Shown here one piece after another: positions 60,394-64,000 of a DNA stretch of 64,000 nt (its first letter is position 1; each line of letters starts with the position of its first letter). Under the pieces are notes generated by a model that saw only the letters and a list, made by a program, of their open reading frames with translations, searched no databases and was not told where the DNA came from. The DNA comes from Pagrus major (lineage: Eukaryota > Chordata > Actinopteri > Spariformes > Sparidae). The stretch lies in assembly GCF_040436345.1 (NCBI RefSeq), contig NC_133218.1, forward strand, positions 27,392,710-27,456,709, given 5' to 3'. A program made the position numbers and the translations under genes.

Positions 60394-63300
60394 TCAGAGC
60401 TCGTCGTGGTTCCTGGTGAGGTCTTCTCCATAGTTGGTGGCCTGGCTTCCCACAAACATGTTCCAGTTTTCAAGGATCTCCTCTTTGCTCAGCATCTGGT
60501 CCTGAGAGGGGAGGACAAGAAAATTGCAAGTGTTTAAATTGGTTAATTTAAACATGCTTTTTATTATTATTATTATTAGATCATTATGAATGTGGACAAG
60601 ATGACAAGAAACAGACCATAAACATCTTAATGAGGCTAAAACAATGTACCTTGTCCTGGTCAGACTCATACACCAGATGTCTGGCTTCAGCCTGAGCATG
60701 GTCGTAGTCTTGTGGCATAATCCAGTGGCGGATTTCGTCCTGGTCCATCTTACCGTCCTTGTTCAAGTCTCGGAAGTCAGAGAACTGCTCCCTCTCAGTC
60801 TTGACCCAGTCTGGCTCTGGACCCCCGTCCTCATGAGCGAACATGTCGGCTGAGAAAGTAGAGACAAATAAGAACAATGGGATTAAAAAGTAAAAGTTAA
60901 TGTTAAAGCGTACTGAGGTACTCAGTAGGGAAGTTTGTGTCAAATATCAGTTTGCAATCTTCTTGATTAATAATATGAATGAATATCGGCTCTTAAAAAA
61001 ACATATACAACATCAGTCAATCTCATGGTTATATTTTTGTTTTATTGTTGTCTTTGATTTAATTTATTTAATTGACTTCTTATACATACCAATATACTCG
61101 TCTTCATCCACGTGTCCGTCGCCGTTCTTGTCAATGTCCTCCAGGGTTTCCTGCATTCAGAATGAGTTAATGATGTCATTAAAGGGAGACACAAAGGTTT
61201 CAACAACAGTGGAACTTTCACTTTCAGTAATAAAAGAGGAACATGTCGCCCCAGGCAGGACGAGTGAATGTTTAAGGGTCAGTTTACAGCTGGGCGGGCA
61301 GATTGACGCTACAATCACAGGAGAGACAACCCCTCCACATTAAACGATGATACACACTTGTTTTTTTAGTGAACAATTGGTGAAACACTAGTTTTTAAAA
61401 CACTGCCAGGAGGTTTTCCCTCTCACATCCTGGATTTGACAGAGTATGAATTTGACTAGATGGTTACTTAAACGCTTGCCGTGTGAGCTGATCATTAGTT
61501 AACAACCACACACATAAGTGTTCGGTAATTGCAATGCATCTGGGCATAACACATGCAGGCAGCTACACAGATTCAAATCACTGTATGCATCCTTTCCTGC
61601 AGGTGAGAGGCCCTCTCTGTAGCCTGCTGAATGATTAATAGCCATGTAGCTTCTGCAGTCATATAGCTGACTAATAATACACAAGAACATCCATCCATCC
61701 ATCTTCTAAACCCACTTAACCTGTAAAAGGTTGTGTGTAAACAAGAGGAGATGTTCATTAAAAATATAAAACCTATAGACCACTATACTTCTGTAAACAC
61801 TGACCATGAGAGAGATGTTCTGTACATTTAAGCATTTGATATCACGCTAGTCTATTCAGGGATATATAGAACTGAGTTCAGTCACGATCATTCTGTTCAT
61901 AGTGTAAGCCTACTACTAAGGCTAATACTGCACAAGAGGGTTGGATAATAAATTACATTTATTGGATTCTAAACATTTTGAATCTTGCACGAATATATAT
62001 GGTCTTAAAAACGGAAGATACCACATGCACAGCAGTGCTCCTCTTCTGGGTGCAACCAGTGCAGGGTAAACCACAGTGAACCCAAAAAAAAAAAAAAAAA
62101 AAAAAAAAAATCAATATTCCAGAGCGAATACAATGAAGCAACACGAGAAACCGCACCATGCTGTTTTTAACGTAATTGCTAATAATATAGTGTCAATCGT
62201 ATCCAGGTGTGTGCTGGATATTGATATTTTGGGTCCACTAAATATAGTCTTGTCGCAATTTGCCGTAACTAATATCATTAAACCAGGACAAGGTGCAACA
62301 GTCAATGACATCTCACCGGATATTTAAACAACTAATCAAACCATACTCATGTTTTCAGGAGTTACACGATACTTAAGTCTTGTGCTGATGTACCGAGGAG
62401 GACATCAGGGGGGCTTTACATGAAAGAAAGGTAGCAAAAATTATGCTAAGTTCTTGCCCAAGAAATTGGTGTGATGCAGAGAAATAGTTATTATTCAGGA
62501 AATGTCTGTATAGATAGATACAACACAGAGCATGGTGTAATACATCACAGCTAGTGGACAGTGACTAGTGACTAAACTGACTTTCGGATTATAGCTTGGG
62601 ATTGAGTCAGTATTTATTCAGTTTATTGTAGTGGAGGTCTCTGGCCTCTGATATCAGATATGTGTAGGAAGATATGTGAAGCCAGACATTTCAACAAAGT
62701 GCTCTGTTATGTGAATGTGTGTAGGTGTACAGCTGGCACTCAGTGAGATGACTTCATGTTCCTGGACCTGCGCTATAAGCTCCATCAGTTATCCGTCCTG
62801 TTAGCCTACAATCACATCCTTTCTAAAGCTGTAAACTGACTCTTCCTTCGGGATAATTTTCCCTCATATGACGACATAAACCATCAATTACTCTTTGTTG
62901 CATGTAAGCCTCTTAGTACTGTGAGAAAAAGGCCTCTTATTAGATCTTCAGCCAGATTCACCACAATCAGTGAAGATGCCCCTGGCTGAACAGTTCATTG
63001 GTAACATTCGGTGACATCATAAAAATGAGAGATTAATAATTAACTCTGTCAAATGGGTAGTACAACTTTTATGAACATGGCAGCATAGTGCATCCCTGCT
63101 AACATTTGCCACGCAACTGTTCCATGAAGCCAAATTTATATTTAAAGATCGAGTCTTAAATGGGACAGCGGGTGCATCCCACTGGACCTGTTCCAAAAAA
63201 TATAGAAACTCAATCATTTCCTGGCCGAGTTTAAAGTTGCATTAAGGCGTTATCCAAATGTAGCGCATTTATCCAAGAAGCCCATCGGATGAAATACATG

Positions 63301-63983
63301 GGAAAGAATATCAGATCTGCTCTTGTAGTGATATTATATTTCTAAGTTGGGACTAAAATTACAAACTCTACGTTTAGGGAGTTTTATTTTCTCCTACATA
63401 CAAATCTGAATGTCTGACACTGAGCTTAGTGTGCAAAAACTCCATGAGAGAACAAACACTAGCCTTACTTACAACCCTGCCCCTTTCTAATCACACTTAA
63501 TCACCACGTGGTCACAGAGGGCTTACCAGAACCACAACATCCTTCATGTGCTCAAACTCCTCAGGGTGGAGGAAGGATGTGAATTCCTCTCTGTCTGCTG
63601 CCTGGTCCCCGTTCAGATCAGCTCTTTTAAACCTCCTCTCGTCACGAGGAAGCATCTTCTTGAAGCTGAACTGGTCTGTTGCATCCTCGAACTCCTCCGG
63701 GTTGGCTAAGAAGGGCAATTAAAAACCATGAATAGCTATACTTGTACTGGATGTAAAAGAAATGACATGAAAAAGAAACCCACACACACCGAGGTAGTAA
63801 CCGTATGTGGCCTGCTTGTACTCATCCCATGAAATCTTGTTGTCTTTGTTCAGGTCATAATCTGTCCACACCTTCGCCACATTCTCGTACACGTAACGCT
63901 TCTGTACGCGCTTGATCCAAGCCTTGAGTTCGGCTGTGGTGATGTAGCCATCGCCGTCGCCATCTATCCGGTCCACTATTTTA
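60394..63983 (-). CDS. rcn1: Reticulocalbin 1, 3' part only (last five coding exons)
   Basis: Reticulocalbin 1 is a CREC-family calcium-binding protein of the endoplasmic reticulum lumen. Visible coding exons in transcript order: 63983-63790, 63705-63527, 61150-61090, 60849-60650, 60501-60394. The signal peptide and N-terminus lie beyond the right edge. All six EF-hand loops are present: [60 protein letters not shown] and [12 protein letters not shown], the last spanning an exon junction. The protein ends NHDEL, giving the HDEL retrieval signal. Junction phases agree throughout. [20 protein letters not shown] and [18 protein letters not shown] match RCN1 rather than RCN3 or calumenin. It sits tail-to-tail with wt1. 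Confidence 0.95.
62084..62110. repeat. Poly(A) run of 27 in an rcn1 intron
   Basis: Uninterrupted A homopolymer on the plus strand (T on the rcn1 strand). No LINE or SINE body was recognised next to it. Confidence 0.9.
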
Positions 63984-64000
63984 CTGTAAGGCAAGAGAAT

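Overview
This is a nuclear window from a ray-finned (teleost) fish. Five spliced protein-coding genes can be rebuilt exon by exon, and they follow the vertebrate WT1 neighbourhood (human 11p13). On the minus strand from left to right are qser1 (CDS 2292-12356), prrg4 (15723-18136) and eif3m (23090-27958). wt1 then lies on the plus strand (41859-49459), and rcn1 on the minus strand (60394 to past the right edge, so its 5' part is missing). Evidence for a teleost is the fish-type wt1 without the mammal-specific 17-residue exon, intron sizes of tens to a few thousand bases, dense short microsatellites, and typical fish transposon relics (Sleeping Beauty-like Tc1, hAT, TTAA-flanked MITEs). The species cannot be told from this sequence.

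Layout. 1-1150 holds nothing recognisable. 1165-12356 is qser1: 13 coding exons, predicted 1678 aa, with one 3.3-kb exon. 13.8-18.5 kb is prrg4: 6 coding exons, 213 aa, a single-pass vitamin-K-type Gla membrane protein. 18.5-22.9 kb is repeat-rich spacer. 22.98-28.06 kb is eif3m: 11 coding exons, 375 aa. 28.1-41.7 kb is gene-poor spacer upstream of wt1, with a MITE, a BED-finger relic, a 145-bp tandem duplication and a broken Tc1 element. 41.8-49.5 kb is wt1: 9 coding exons, 414 or 417 aa depending on the KTS donor. 49.9-52.9 kb is a cluster of mobile-element relics: a MITE in the wt1 3' flank, an inverted pair of coding-like repeats, another MITE and an hAT element. 53-60.3 kb is spacer with no gene seen. 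60.4-64 kb holds the last five coding exons of rcn1, ending in HDEL.

The genes do not form a functional pathway. qser1 and wt1 encode nuclear DNA-associated regulators, eif3m a translation-initiation factor subunit, prrg4 a membrane Gla protein and rcn1 an ER calcium-binding protein. Their adjacency is conserved vertebrate synteny. All exon chains keep reading frame across every junction: qser1 5037 nt, prrg4 642 nt, eif3m 1128 nt, wt1 1245 nt, all divisible by three.

I found no convincing new biological system. The points most worth a second look are the inverted pair of short open-frame repeats at 50.44 and 51.38 kb, the TTAA-flanked MITE families (one nested in another repeat), the hAT element with an 8-bp target duplication beside a MITE, the tandem NAGNAG acceptor in wt1, and the (CA)28 tract against a qser1 splice acceptor.
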